A stretch of 64,000 bases of DNA, taken from contig NZ_JAPEOK010000001.1 of NCBI RefSeq assembly GCF_026341515.1, positions 3,844,001-3,908,000 of the forward strand, in the 5' to 3' direction. Below are positions 35,459 through 43,615 of the stretch, piece after piece (the first letter of the stretch is position 1; every line of letters starts with the position of its first letter). The position numbers and the translations under genes were made by a program. The stretch is from Streptomyces sp. NBC_00878 (GTDB lineage Bacteria; Actinomycetota; Actinomycetes; Streptomycetales; Streptomycetaceae). The notes beneath the pieces were generated by a model. It saw only the letters and a list, made by a program, of their open reading frames with translations. It was not told the DNA's origin and did no database searches.

Positions 35459-35496
35459 AAAGGGCTGTGAACGAGGCTTGACGTGGATCAAGCCGT
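35459..35496 (+). repeat. Dispersed repeat, left-half copy C at the broken DUF4291 gene
   Basis: GAAAGGGCTGTGAACGAGGC then TTGACGTGGATCA matches the left half and core of copy A. Downstream the sequence continues as DUF4291 coding sequence. Confidence 0.7.
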
Positions 35497-35936
35497 CCTT
35501 CCTGTGGATGATGTACCGCTGCGGCTGGGCGACGAAGGCCGGGCAGGAGACTGTCCTGGCCATCGAGATCACCCGCGACGGCTTCGAATGGGCATTGCGC
35601 CACGCCTGCCTGTCGAGCTACGCGCGCGGGCTGCACCCCGACCGCGGCACCTGGCAACGTCAGCTCAAGCGCGCTCCGGCCCGTGTCCAGTGGGATCCCG
35701 AGCGTGACCTGCACCTGAGGCCCCTGTCGTACCGCTCACTCCAACTCGGGCTTTCCGGCGAGGCCGTAGGGCGTTACGCGGACGAGTGGACGGTGGCCAT
35801 CAACGACGTGACTCCGCTCGTCCAAAAGGTCCACGGGCTCGTAGGCCGCGGCGAGCTGGACGCCGCGGCCACGCTGCTGCCCAAGGAACGCCCCTACCCC
35901 GCCGGGGACGAACTGCTGGCCGTCCTGCGCCCATGA
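35478..35936 (+). pseudogene. DUF4291 gene lacking its N-terminus
   Basis: 152 codons match the DUF4291 family from its most conserved block onward: LTWIKPSFLWMMYRCGWAT, GQETVLAIEITRDGFEWAL, VQWDPERDLHLRPLSYRS, GLSGEAVGRYADEWTV and a natural C-terminus (LPKERPYPAGDELLAVL). Intact members are about 200 residues, so some 45-50 N-terminal residues are missing. The sequence upstream in frame is unrelated and coincides with repeat copy C. A TTG at 35478 could still start translation, but the product would lack the N-terminal strands. The function of DUF4291 is unknown. Confidence 0.8.
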
Positions 35937-36349
35937 CAGACAAGTCGCACCGAACGGCGGCTGCCGCTTACGGGGCACATGGCAGCACAGGCCCGCCGGG
36001 ACCGGTGTGTCCTGCCCGACGGTGTGGCGGAGGCCGACGGCTGACGTCACCGGGTTGGCTTCGGAATGTACGTACGCGGCGTGCGTGATGAGCGGTTGAC
36101 GCTCGCTCGACGGCGCACGGCACACGGCGCACGGCACACGGCACTGAGGTGTGCCGACGGGGCTGCTGCCCGATCGGATTCAACGCGCCCTGGGCGGACC
36201 CGGCGGCGACGGCATGCCCCGCTTCCGATCCGCGCCGAGATCCCGCAGCCCTGCTGCGCGCGTTCCTCCGCAGTGCACCTGAACGTCTCGGCCGGGCTGC
36301 CGTGCCTGGCACGCCAACGCCTCCTCCCCGAAGGGCCGCTGAGCAACCG
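35937..36349. other. Spacer with CACGGCACACGG repeats
   Basis: 413 bp without a supported gene. At 36114-36148 the unit CGCACGGCACACGG is repeated about two and a half times. No terminator is obvious beside the flanking genes' ends. Confidence 0.5.
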
Positions 36350-37339
36350 TCAGGGCCTGTGGACGGGAGCCGTACCGACCCAGCGGTGATAGGCCTCTAC
36401 GTCGACGTTGCTGCCGCACACGATGGTGACCACGTGTCGGCCGGCGAAGCGGTCACGGTCTTCGAGGATCGCCGCGATGCCGAGCGCGGCCGACGGTTCG
36501 ACGACGAGGCCGGCGTGGTCGAGGAGCATCCGCATACCGGCGATGATCGACGCCTCCTGGACCAGGACGGCATCGTCAGCGACCAGGAGGAGGTCGTCCA
36601 GGACGGCCGGGATGGGACACCGGCCGGCGACGCCGTCGGCGATGGTGTCGGTCGAGTCGGTGGTGACGACGCGCCGCGTGCGCCACGAGTGTGTCAGCGC
36701 CGGTGCGCCCAGCGGCTGGACGCAGATCACCTCGACCTCGGGAGCCAAGGCCTTCACCACATGACCCACGCCGGTGGCCAGCGCCCCGCCGCCGAGAGCG
36801 ATCAGGACGGTGTCGAACGACGGCGTGGTGTCCGCCAGTTCAAACAGTTCCAGGCCGATGGTCGCCGCGCCCTCGCAGGTCTCGAGGTCCAGGCTGTCCT
36901 CGACCAGCCGGATGCCGTCGTACCGCGCGACGGCCGCCGCCCGCTCGCGAGCCATCTCGTGGTCGCCGTCCACCAGCTCCAACCTGGCGCCCAACGCACG
37001 GATGCGATCAAGCTTGGCCACGGTCGCAAAGCGGGATGCCACGACGGTCACGTCGAGCCCTCGTCCGCGACCGGACCAAGCGAGGGCTTGGCCGAGATTG
37101 CCCGCGCTGGCGCACACCACGGCTTGCGAGCCTTGGTCGGCGAGCAGGCTCGCCACTACCTCGGTGCCGCGGGCCTTGAAGCTGCGGACCGGATTCGCCG
37201 TTTCGAGCTTGACGCTCACCGTGCACCCGAGTTCGGGCTCCAGCGCCTCGCAGCGGTACAGCGGAGTGTCGAGAAAAACCGGGTCGATCACGCGGCGAGC
37301 CGCCCGGATCCGAGCATTGTCGAGGCGTGTCCCCTGCAT
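36350..37339 (-). CDS. PLP-dependent threonine/serine dehydratase-like enzyme
   Basis: A 329-residue fold-type II PLP enzyme. The cofactor lysine is in NPVRSFKARGTE (about residue 54), SAGNLGQALAWSG is the substrate loop, and LIALGGGALATGVG the phosphate loop. It lacks the ACT domain of the ilvA product in this window, so it is a catabolic-type or specialised dehydratase or racemase. The loop has Leu where ilvA-type enzymes have His (AGNHAQG versus AGNLGQA). ATG 37339 is the only good start. A 25-bp repeat array lies upstream of its promoter. Confidence 0.85.
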   Translation of the reverse strand: MQGTRLDNARIRAARRVIDPVFLDTPLYRCEALEPELGCTVSVKLETANPVRSFKARGTEVVASLLADQGSQAVVCASAGNLGQALAWSGRGRGLDVTVVASRFATVAKLDRIRALGARLELVDGDHEMARERAAAVARYDGIRLVEDSLDLETCEGAATIGLELFELADTTPSFDTVLIALGGGALATGVGHVVKALAPEVEVICVQPLGAPALTHSWRTRRVVTTDSTDTIADGVAGRCPIPAVLDDLLLVADDAVLVQEASIIAGMRMLLDHAGLVVEPSAALGIAAILEDRDRFAGRHVVTIVCGSNVDVEAYHRWVGTAPVHRP

Positions 37340-37374
37340 GACACAGCAGCGTAGCGCCGCCGGCGCTGTGCCCT

Positions 37375-37474
37375 TTGGCTTCGGGCGGATGCCCGGCGAT
37401 TGGCTTCGAGCGGATGCCCGACGATTGGCTTCGGGCGGATGCCCGACGATTGGCTTTGGGCGGATGCCCGGCGA
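37375..37474 (+). repeat. 25-bp tandem repeat, four copies
   Basis: Copies at 37375-37399, 37400-37424, 37425-37449 and 37450-37474. The unit begins TTGGCTTCGGGCGGATGCCC and ends GGCGA. Copies differ by one to three bases. The array lies between the PLP-enzyme start (37339) and the stop of the reductase-like gene (37503), so it may carry promoter or terminator functions. Confidence 0.92.
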
Positions 37475-37502
37475 TCGGCGCCCGGTGCCCGGTGCCCGTA
37501 TC

Positions 37503-38177
37503 TCACCGAGCCTGGGGGACGTTCGAGGGGATGTGCGGGACGGCGGAGCCCGGGTCGAAGCCTGTGAAGGTCAGGCCAATGACGAAACCCGCCGCCTCCT
37601 CCAGCTGGCGGGCGCGATCCAGGGGCCCCAAAGTCGCCGGGACTCCGCCGACGTCACGGACCAGTTCGCCGACGACGTGCAGTGCCCTCGCGTCGTCGCC
37701 GCACATCGCCACCGTCACCGTCACCGCCACCGTCACAGGGGACTGACCATCATCGGGTGGGCTCGTCCACTGGTCGGCGGGAAAGAGGTGGAATGCCTTC
37801 ACGACCCGGGCTCCCGGAGCAAGTCCTGCGATCCGGCCCGCCATCGACTCGCCCTGTTCGGTCAGCAGAGTGCCGATGCCATGCGTGACGGCGTTCGTGG
37901 GATCGATCAACGGCATCCCTTCGAGCACGCCATCGGACGCGCCCACCGATCCCAGCATGTCCTCAACGCCGTCCCAGGACACGGCGAGGAGCACCGCATC
38001 GCACCCGGTGACCGCCTCACGCGGTGCGACAGCGAGCGCTCTGCGGCCCAGCCGCTCAGCGAGCTTCTCCGCCTTGGCCCGCGACCGTCCGCCGATCGCC
38101 ACCTCATGTCCCGCGCGCGCCCAGCCCTCACCCAGTGCCGCCGCCAGTGTCCCTGTCCCCAGGATGCCGATGCGCAT
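37503..38177 (-). CDS. F420-dependent NADP reductase-like / NAD(P)-binding oxidoreductase
   Basis: A 224-residue Rossmann protein of the coenzyme F420:NADP reductase-like family. The dinucleotide loop is ILGTGTLAAALGEGWARAGH (residues 4-23), followed by IGGRSRAKAEKLAE, which favours NADP. VVKAFHLFPADQW matches the family's KAFN-type motif. A short VTVAVTVTVA stretch from a GTCACC repeat interrupts an otherwise normal strand. ATG 38177 is the start. It is divergent from the HxlR gene across about 100 bp, suggesting that it is the HxlR target. Confidence 0.85.
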   Translation of the reverse strand: MRIGILGTGTLAAALGEGWARAGHEVAIGGRSRAKAEKLAERLGRRALAVAPREAVTGCDAVLLAVSWDGVEDMLGSVGASDGVLEGMPLIDPTNAVTHGIGTLLTEQGESMAGRIAGLAPGARVVKAFHLFPADQWTSPPDDGQSPVTVAVTVTVAMCGDDARALHVVGELVRDVGGVPATLGPLDRARQLEEAAGFVIGLTFTGFDPGSAVPHIPSNVPQAR

Positions 38178-38224
38178 GTGTCCCTGCCTCTCCAACGGTG
38201 ATGGGTCGGGTGGCAACGGTAGGG

Positions 38225-38255
38225 AGGGCGTTGCACACCGGTCGGTGCATGTCCG
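38225..38255. promoter_or_regulatory. Candidate HxlR operator in divergent promoter region
   Basis: TTGCACACCGGTCGGTGCAT around 38231-38250 is an imperfect dyad (TGCAC ... GTGCA) between the divergent reductase-like and HxlR genes. The position suits shared control; the assignment is by inspection only. Confidence 0.35.
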
Positions 38256-38277
38256 ACGCGCGATGATGGGCGGCGAG

Positions 38278-38649
38278 ATGACTGAACACGACGCCCACTG
38301 CCATGAGTTGGTCGCCGATTGCCGTCTGCGCGCGGCCACCGATCTCTTCGCCCATACCTGGGATCCCGTTGTACTGGCGGCACTTCGTACGGGACCTCGC
38401 CGGCGCCGCGAGCTACGCGCCGCGATCGGTGGCATCAGCGACAAGGTTCTGGCGGACTCCTTGCACCGTCTGCTCGCGGGCGGACTGATCGAGCGCCACG
38501 CATACGCCGAGGCGCCGCCGCGCGTCGACTACGCTCTGACCGGCTTGGGGCAGAGCCTGGTCGAGGGTCCGATGACGGCGCTTGGACGCTGGGCGGTCGA
38601 GCATGGTGACGAACTTCTCGAAGCCCAGGAGAGCGGACGACCGCCGTAG
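38278..38649 (+). CDS. HxlR family transcriptional regulator
   Basis: A 123-residue winged-helix regulator (from ATG 38278; ATG 38263 adds MMGGE). Features are an N-terminal Cys in DCRLRAATDLF, the HTH in RELRAAIGGISDKVLADSLH, and the wing in AYAEAPPRVDYALTGLGQSL. HxlR proteins often sense aldehydes or quinones through a conserved Cys; the only cysteine seen here is at about position 14. It is divergent from the reductase-like gene and probably controls it. Confidence 0.88.
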   Translation: MTEHDAHCHELVADCRLRAATDLFAHTWDPVVLAALRTGPRRRRELRAAIGGISDKVLADSLHRLLAGGLIERHAYAEAPPRVDYALTGLGQSLVEGPMTALGRWAVEHGDELLEAQESGRPP

Positions 38650-38709
38650 CGACGAGCTGCGATATCTCACTCACCCGGAACGAGTCGTGTCCGCTCCCAC
38701 CGAGAAAGC

Positions 38710-39195
38710 ATGGCGATGGACGAGGACGAGAGCCTGAGCCGTTACGGCCTGCACCCCGCCGGGGCGGACCTCGACGACGTACGAGATCTGCTCGCCGCCC
38801 AAACCCGGCTGGAGAAGGGTGCGCAGGGCGACGGTGACACCGAGTTGATGAAGTTGTGCTGCGTCCAACTGTTCAACGCCGGGGTTCTCGAAGACGTGCC
38901 GCTCATCTGGCAGGCCAAGTCCGCGAGCATGGACGCGGCCTGCTCGATCGACATTCAGCTGCTGTGCGGAAGCGGACTGGCCAGGACCAAGGCGTACTTG
39001 TCGAGCCTGCGCCCACCCGAAGCCGGAACTGAAGGCGGAACCGGAACCGGAGCCGGAGCCGGAGCCGCAGCCGCAGCCGCAGCCGCAGCCGCAGCCGCAC
39101 TGCAACGACTGCTCCGCTGTGAAGCGGCAGGCGACTTCGAGGGTTTCTCCGCCGCAGGCCACTCGGCCTGGTACGCGGCCTACTACACGCCCTGA
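38710..39195 (+). CDS. Conserved hypothetical protein with an expanded polyalanine tract
   Basis: A 161-residue protein from ATG 38710. Two blocks look conserved: LSRYGLHPAGADLDDVRDLL through SIDIQLLCGSGLARTKAYL, and at the end CEAAGDFEGFSAAGHSAWY. Between them a Gly/Thr/Ala tract of about 25 residues is coded by a GCCGGA/GCCGCA hexamer array. No catalytic motif was recognised; small Streptomyces hypotheticals of this type are known. It ends in a 13-bp overlap with the convergent LysR gene. Confidence 0.7.
   Translation: MAMDEDESLSRYGLHPAGADLDDVRDLLAAQTRLEKGAQGDGDTELMKLCCVQLFNAGVLEDVPLIWQAKSASMDAACSIDIQLLCGSGLARTKAYLSSLRPPEAGTEGGTGTGAGAGAAAAAAAAAAAALQRLLRCEAAGDFEGFSAAGHSAWYAAYYTP
39035..39099 (+). 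repeat. GCCGGA / GCCGCA hexanucleotide array
   Basis: About ten hexamer units, first GCCGGA or ACCGGA then GCCGCA, coding GTGTGAGAG then a run of alanines. Slippage would change tract length in steps of two codons without frameshift. Confidence 0.9.
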
Positions 39196-40103
39196 TGTTG
39201 CTGTGACCTCTGTGCCTCCTGCTGACTGCCATCCGTGTACAGCCGGGTTCCGCTGAGGTCGGGGCTCTCCAAGACCGGCGGTCGCGGCCGGTGCCGCGCC
39301 ATCGCGGTGTGGGCGGTCGCGGTGAGGCGGGACACGGCCGAGCGCGCGGCCGGGAGCCAGGCCAGCACCAGCTGGGTGGCCGGGTATCCGTGGACGGGCA
39401 CTACCCGTACGGATCCGCCGAGGCGATCGCGGACGCTTTCGCCGACGACGACCACGAGCCGGCCGAGCGCGACGCGGTCGACCATGGCGTCCAGCGCCTC
39501 GTTCGGCAGTTGCGCCTCGTAGCCCGGCAGCGCCTCCACCTCGGCGAGGGTCAGGAACGGGCGGTCGGCCAGGGGGTGGCCGACCGGGAGCAGGACGACC
39601 GGCCGCTCCAGCCCGAGTTCCATCAGTTCGAGACCGGGCGTGGCAACCGACTGACACATGAGGGCGACGTCCGCGGTGCCGTCCCGAAGAGCACCGATCT
39701 CGTCGTAGGTGAAAACGACGTCGGTGAGCACGCCGTCCTGCCCGCCCTGTGCGCCCTGTGCGCCGGCGGCGAGCAGGGCGGGCAGGACACCGGGGCCGGC
39801 GGCGGGCCGTACCGCGATGGTGACCCGTTGCGGCTCGGCAGCCTTGCGCGCCTTGTGTACGGCGGTGTCCATCGCCGCCAGGATCGTGCGGCACTCGGCC
39901 AGGAAGGCCTCGCCCGCGGCGGTCAGCCTCACCTGCCGCGTGGTGCGTTCCAACAGGGGGACGCCCACGCGCCTCTCCAGATGGGCGACGGCCCGGGAGA
40001 GGGGCGGCTGGGTGATGCCGAGGTGCTCCGCGGCCCGGCCGAAGTGCAGCGTCTCCGCCACGGCCACGAAGTAGGCGAGTTCCCGGGTCTCCAGCTGATT
40101 CAT
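39183..40103 (-). CDS. LysR family transcriptional regulator
   Basis: A 306-residue LTTR. The N-terminal HTH is TREL AYFVAVAETL then HFGRAAEHLGITQPPLSRAV, followed by the linker helix and a periplasmic-binding-type effector domain (VTIAVRPAAGPGVLPALLAA onward). The ATG at 40103 gives the usual MNQLETRELAYF start. It is divergent from the quinone oxidoreductase/SRPBCC pair, its probable target, across 138 bp. The C-terminal tail (QQEAQRSQQHQGV) runs into the convergent gene's end. Confidence 0.92.
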   Translation of the reverse strand: MNQLETRELAYFVAVAETLHFGRAAEHLGITQPPLSRAVAHLERRVGVPLLERTTRQVRLTAAGEAFLAECRTILAAMDTAVHKARKAAEPQRVTIAVRPAAGPGVLPALLAAGAQGAQGGQDGVLTDVVFTYDEIGALRDGTADVALMCQSVATPGLELMELGLERPVVLLPVGHPLADRPFLTLAEVEALPGYEAQLPNEALDAMVDRVALGRLVVVVGESVRDRLGGSVRVVPVHGYPATQLVLAWLPAARSAVSRLTATAHTAMARHRPRPPVLESPDLSGTRLYTDGSQQEAQRSQQHQGV

Positions 40104-40241
40104 GCATCCAAGGTATTACCTGTTGCCCAGACAGTCATTGCTCCGCCGTTGAGTCCCTGGTCAGCTTGACCGTGCACCTCCCAGGCGCCGGCGCCATGAG
40201 GTGTTTACGCCGAACCACACGGAAAACGGAAAGTTGGAGCC

Positions 40242-41177
40242 ATGAAGGCCGTTCAATACCAGAACTACGGCGGACCCGAGGTCCTTGAAGTCATCGACAT
40301 TCCGGATCCGAAGATGTTCTCCGATCTCATTCTGGTGAGAATCGAGGCAGCGGCGCTCAACCCCGCGGATCTGGCATTCCAGAGCGGAGCCGCGGATCCT
40401 CTCGTGGACTCTCTCTTTCCGGTGACCCCCGGATGGGATCTCGCCGGGGTCGTCGAGCAGACCGGAGCCGCGACGACGGGATTCCGACCGGGCGACGAGG
40501 TGATCGGGTTCGTCCGCGGCCAGGCCATGCACTACGGCACCTACGCGGAGAAGATCTCGGCCGAACCGCGCCAGCTCGTCCGCAAGCCGAAGAACCTGAG
40601 CTGGGCCCAGGCCGCCGGGCTGCCGGTCGCCGGGCTCACCGCCTACCAGGCGATCGTGCACAGCCTCAAGGTGAGCGCCGACGACACCGTGCTGGTGCAC
40701 GGGGCGGCGGGCGGTGTCGGACATCTCGCCGTCCAGATCGCGCTGGCCCGGGGCGCACGGGTGCTCGGGACGGGCTCCGAGGCCAGCCAGGCGTTCATCG
40801 GTTCCCTGGGAGCGACGCCGGTGCGGTACGGCGATGAGCTCGTCGAGCAGGTGCTGAAGATCGCTCCGGACGGGGTGGACGCGGTGCTCGACACCGCGGG
40901 GCGTGGCTCCCTGTCCACGACGCGGGCACTCGCCGCCCCTGGGGCGCGGGTCGCTTCCATCACGCGGTCCAGCCCCGAGTACGAAGGGGTCATCGACGTC
41001 TTCCTCTACGTTGACGGGGATGACCTGACCCGGCTGGTGGAGCTCGTTGAGGAGGGCAAACTCACGGTCCACGTCGACCGGGCATTCCCGCTCGACCAGG
41101 CTGCGGAGGCCCAGCGGCTACTGGCCGGCGGACACGCCCGGGGCAAGATCGTCCTGGAGAACCGCAGGGAGGCATGA
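40242..41177 (+). CDS. Zinc-independent MDR-family NADP-dependent quinone oxidoreductase
   Basis: A 311-residue medium-chain reductase of the quinone-oxidoreductase class. It has the N-terminal GroES-like domain (AVQYQNYGGPEVLEVIDIPD) and the NADP loop VHGAAGGVGHLAVQIA (about residue 150). The cysteines of zinc alcohol dehydrogenases are absent. It reduces quinones or enones with NADPH. It is translationally coupled (ATGA) to the SRPBCC gene and divergent from the LysR gene. Confidence 0.92.
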   Translation: MKAVQYQNYGGPEVLEVIDIPDPKMFSDLILVRIEAAALNPADLAFQSGAADPLVDSLFPVTPGWDLAGVVEQTGAATTGFRPGDEVIGFVRGQAMHYGTYAEKISAEPRQLVRKPKNLSWAQAAGLPVAGLTAYQAIVHSLKVSADDTVLVHGAAGGVGHLAVQIALARGARVLGTGSEASQAFIGSLGATPVRYGDELVEQVLKIAPDGVDAVLDTAGRGSLSTTRALAAPGARVASITRSSPEYEGVIDVFLYVDGDDLTRLVELVEEGKLTVHVDRAFPLDQAAEAQRLLAGGHARGKIVLENRREA

Positions 41178-41626
41178 GCAACGTGCGGCACAGTCCTGTC
41201 GTCACCGCGGTAACCGACATCGCGTCTCCCCCGGAAGACGTGTGGAGGGAATTGACCGACTTCGCGGGATACGCACAGTGGCACCCCCCGCTGCGTTTCG
41301 TCGGTGTCCCCACGGTGATCCTCCCCGGAACCCGACTGCGGGCCCAGGTGTCACTGGGAACCGGGAACGACGAGGAATACGGTTTCACGGTCCTCCATTA
41401 CGAGGCACCGCGACGGCTCACCTGGGAAGGCGGAATTCCAGATGTCCTCATAGGGCGACATTCCTTCGTCCTGGAGCCGCGTGACGGCGGAACGCGATTC
41501 ACGGAGTCCGAGGAGTTCACCGGCACGGCCGCCGTGGAGACCGTGGAAACCGCCCGGTCCCGAATGGAGGAGGACTACGCGAGCTATGGCAGGGCCCTGA
41601 AAAGACGACTCGAATCCGGCCTCTGA
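41174..41626 (+). CDS. SRPBCC (START/polyketide-cyclase-like) protein
   Basis: A 150-residue protein with the SRPBCC fold: an N-terminal strand and helix (ITASPEDVWRELTDFAGYA-like, here IASPPEDVWRELTDFAGYAQ), a central sheet (GFTVLHYEAPRRLTWEGG), and a long C-terminal helix (VETARSRMEEDYASYGRAL). Such domains bind hydrophobic ligands and serve as cyclases or carriers. The ATGA overlap with the reductase suggests that they act on the same small molecule. Confidence 0.85.
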   Translation: MSNVRHSPVVTAVTDIASPPEDVWRELTDFAGYAQWHPPLRFVGVPTVILPGTRLRAQVSLGTGNDEEYGFTVLHYEAPRRLTWEGGIPDVLIGRHSFVLEPRDGGTRFTESEEFTGTAAVETVETARSRMEEDYASYGRALKRRLESGL

Positions 41627-41863
41627 CGCCCCCTCGCAGCTCTCTCACACACACCGAACACCCCTTGGGGGCGAGGCGATTGCCGTCGGCGAGGGTGTCG
41701 TCCAGGGCGGCGTTGCGGCAGGCCAGGGGCTGGCAGCCGGCTATGACCGGCGTCTCGCCGGGCAGGCGGGACTTTGCGGACACGACCTAGGGCTTGTCCT
41801 CGCCTCGGGCGCGCCCCACTCATGCCTGGTGCTCCGGGCGCACGAAGCACCGGGCCCTGCCTG

Positions 41864-42944
41864 TCAGTCAGCCGAAGGCGGAAGTACCTGCACCGTGTCC
41901 CCGACCGCCCGTTCGCCCGTCGCGTCCGAGGGGTTGTTGGCCAGTGTTCCGCGTACGGCCATCGCCGTTGAGCCGCCGCCGTCGAGGTTCAGGGCCTGTA
42001 CGGCGCCGAGCGACCGCATGAACTGTGCCGCCTCGTAGAGGGTGAAGCCTTCGCTGCCGCCGCTCTGCCGACCGTCGACCGTCGACCGTGGCCAGGATCA
42101 GCCGGCCCTTCCCGTCGACACCCGCCATGGTGCGCGGCTGGCGGGCGTTGGCCCAGGCGTATCCGAAGGACAGGTCCTGAGGGTCGACCACGCCCTCGGT
42201 GGCCGCGTCGATGTCGATGCGGCCGTCCTTCACCAGGGTCGGGGCGGCGCTCACGATGGAGTCGTCATCGTCGAGTTGGACGCGCCGGCCCCGGGTGTCG
42301 CGGATCACCTCGTCGACGCGGATGCGGCTGCCGGGCTCGGCGTTCGCTGTCAGCCAGTCGGCAGCGCCGCCGATGCCCTGGAGGACGCTCCCGCCCGCCG
42401 GTACCCGCCCGCCGCCGCACGCACCGGCCGAGACCACGCGGCCCGACGCGTCCAGCACCGCCTGGACACCGGGTCCGGTGGGCAGGTCGGCGCCGAACTC
42501 GGGCGTGAACCGGACCAGGTCGTCACTCAGTCGGCAGGTGACGTCCTGCCAGGGCAGCTCGCTGGGTGTGGCACCGGGACGGCCGCAGTCGCGCACCAGC
42601 CCCGGCACCCGGTTGATGCCCTGGATCCCGTACGAGGCGTACGAGCCGTACGAGGAGCCGTACGAGCCGTCTCCGGCCCGGGCGGTGACCGTAGTGGTCA
42701 GATCGGCCACGCGGATGTGTCGGCCGCCGTCGCCGAGGATGAGCGCGGCCCGCGAGCCGACCGCCATCGAACCCAGCCGGCCGTCATACGCGCCCAGGCC
42801 GGACATGGTGCCCTGGACTCCGTCGGCGTCCGAGGTCACGAAGAAGCCGCCGTTGACGGCGACCAGCGAGTCGAGCCGGGCGGCGACCTCGGTGGCGCGA
42901 TGCCTGCTCCCCTGGGAACACCACCTGCACTGATCCGACGTCAC
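41864..42944 (-). pseudogene. Phosphodiester glycosidase (NAGPA domain) pseudogene
   Basis: The open part (from about 42890) reads TEVAARLDSLVAVNGGFFVT ... GVQGTMSGL ... GYAWANARQPRTMAGVDGKG, the NAGPA-type phosphodiester glycosidase domain, but the signal peptide and N-terminal 100 or more residues are missing. Near the 3' end, CCGTCGA is duplicated (42072-42085), shifting the frame by 7 nt. Reading past it in the other frame restores the family C-terminus: FTLYEAAQFMRSLGAVQALN, LDGGGSTAMAVRG, NNPSD, stopping at 41864-41866. It is therefore broken at both ends. Members are secreted enzymes removing terminal sugar phosphodiesters. Confidence 0.85.
42072..42085 (-). repeat. 7-bp tandem duplication that breaks the reading frame
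   Basis: CCGTCGA occurs twice in tandem followed by CCGT. Deleting one copy joins the two frames of the phosphodiester glycosidase gene exactly (ATVDGRQSGG). Confidence 0.88.
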
Positions 42945-43060
42945 GTCAGAACACCACAGGTCATTGATGCTTGTGTCGCCACCGATGCTGGTGTTCGCCA
43001 GACAGGGGCCCTCTCGCGATCGTCGCGCGCAGGGCCCCTGCCGCTGTGCTCAACGCCCAA

Positions 43061-43615
43061 TTACGCGGCGGGCTTGTAGATGGTGTAGGTCGCGGCGTAC
43101 GGGACGCTTATCTGGTCGGTGCCGGTGCAGGCGGTCGTGGGGGCGACGCCGCCGCTGGTGTTCAGGCGCTGGAGGTAGGAGACATCCGCGAAGACCCCGG
43201 TGCCGCGCGTGGCGGTGGACTTCAGGAGAAGCTCGGGGATGGTGCCCTCCTTGGGGGAGGTGGCAGCGGCGGCGGCGTTCACGGCACTGCCGTCCACCGT
43301 GGACACCCAGACGGGGCCGCGGGAGTGGAGGGCGACGGCGCGGCGGGACTTGTCCTTCTTGGCCCAGAGGGTGGCCGCGGGCTCCAGCAGCTTCCAGGCG
43401 CCGTCGGTGCAGGTGTACGTCTGGACGCCTTCGGCGGAGAAAACGCCGGTGAGCTTGTTGCCCTCGGGCACCTTCAGCACGGCGGGTACGTCGACGCCGA
43501 TGCGGTCGGGCTGCGGCGTCGGCGCGGCCTGGCCGGCCGTCGCACCCACGAACGTGCCGACGGCGGCGGTGACGAGAGCCGTGGTGGTGAGGATAAGACG
43601 CTTGGCGAGCTTCAT
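43061..43615 (-). CDS. Secreted DUF3455 protein
   Basis: A 184-residue exported protein. The signal peptide is MKLAKRLILTTTALVTAAVG and ends near GQAA-PTPQP (about residue 33). The mature part fits the DUF3455 family: VPEGNKLTGVFSAEGVQTY, YTCTDGAWKLLEPAATLW, ALHSRGPVWVSTVDGSAV, LQRLNTSGG. Two cysteines (CTDG and TACTGT) could form a disulfide. Its function is unknown. ATG 43615 with CACACCTGATG context; upstream in-frame sequence is not coding. It is divergent from the LLM gene. Confidence 0.88.
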   Translation of the reverse strand: MKLAKRLILTTTALVTAAVGTFVGATAGQAAPTPQPDRIGVDVPAVLKVPEGNKLTGVFSAEGVQTYTCTDGAWKLLEPAATLWAKKDKSRRAVALHSRGPVWVSTVDGSAVNAAAAATSPKEGTIPELLLKSTATRGTGVFADVSYLQRLNTSGGVAPTTACTGTDQISVPYAATYTIYKPAA

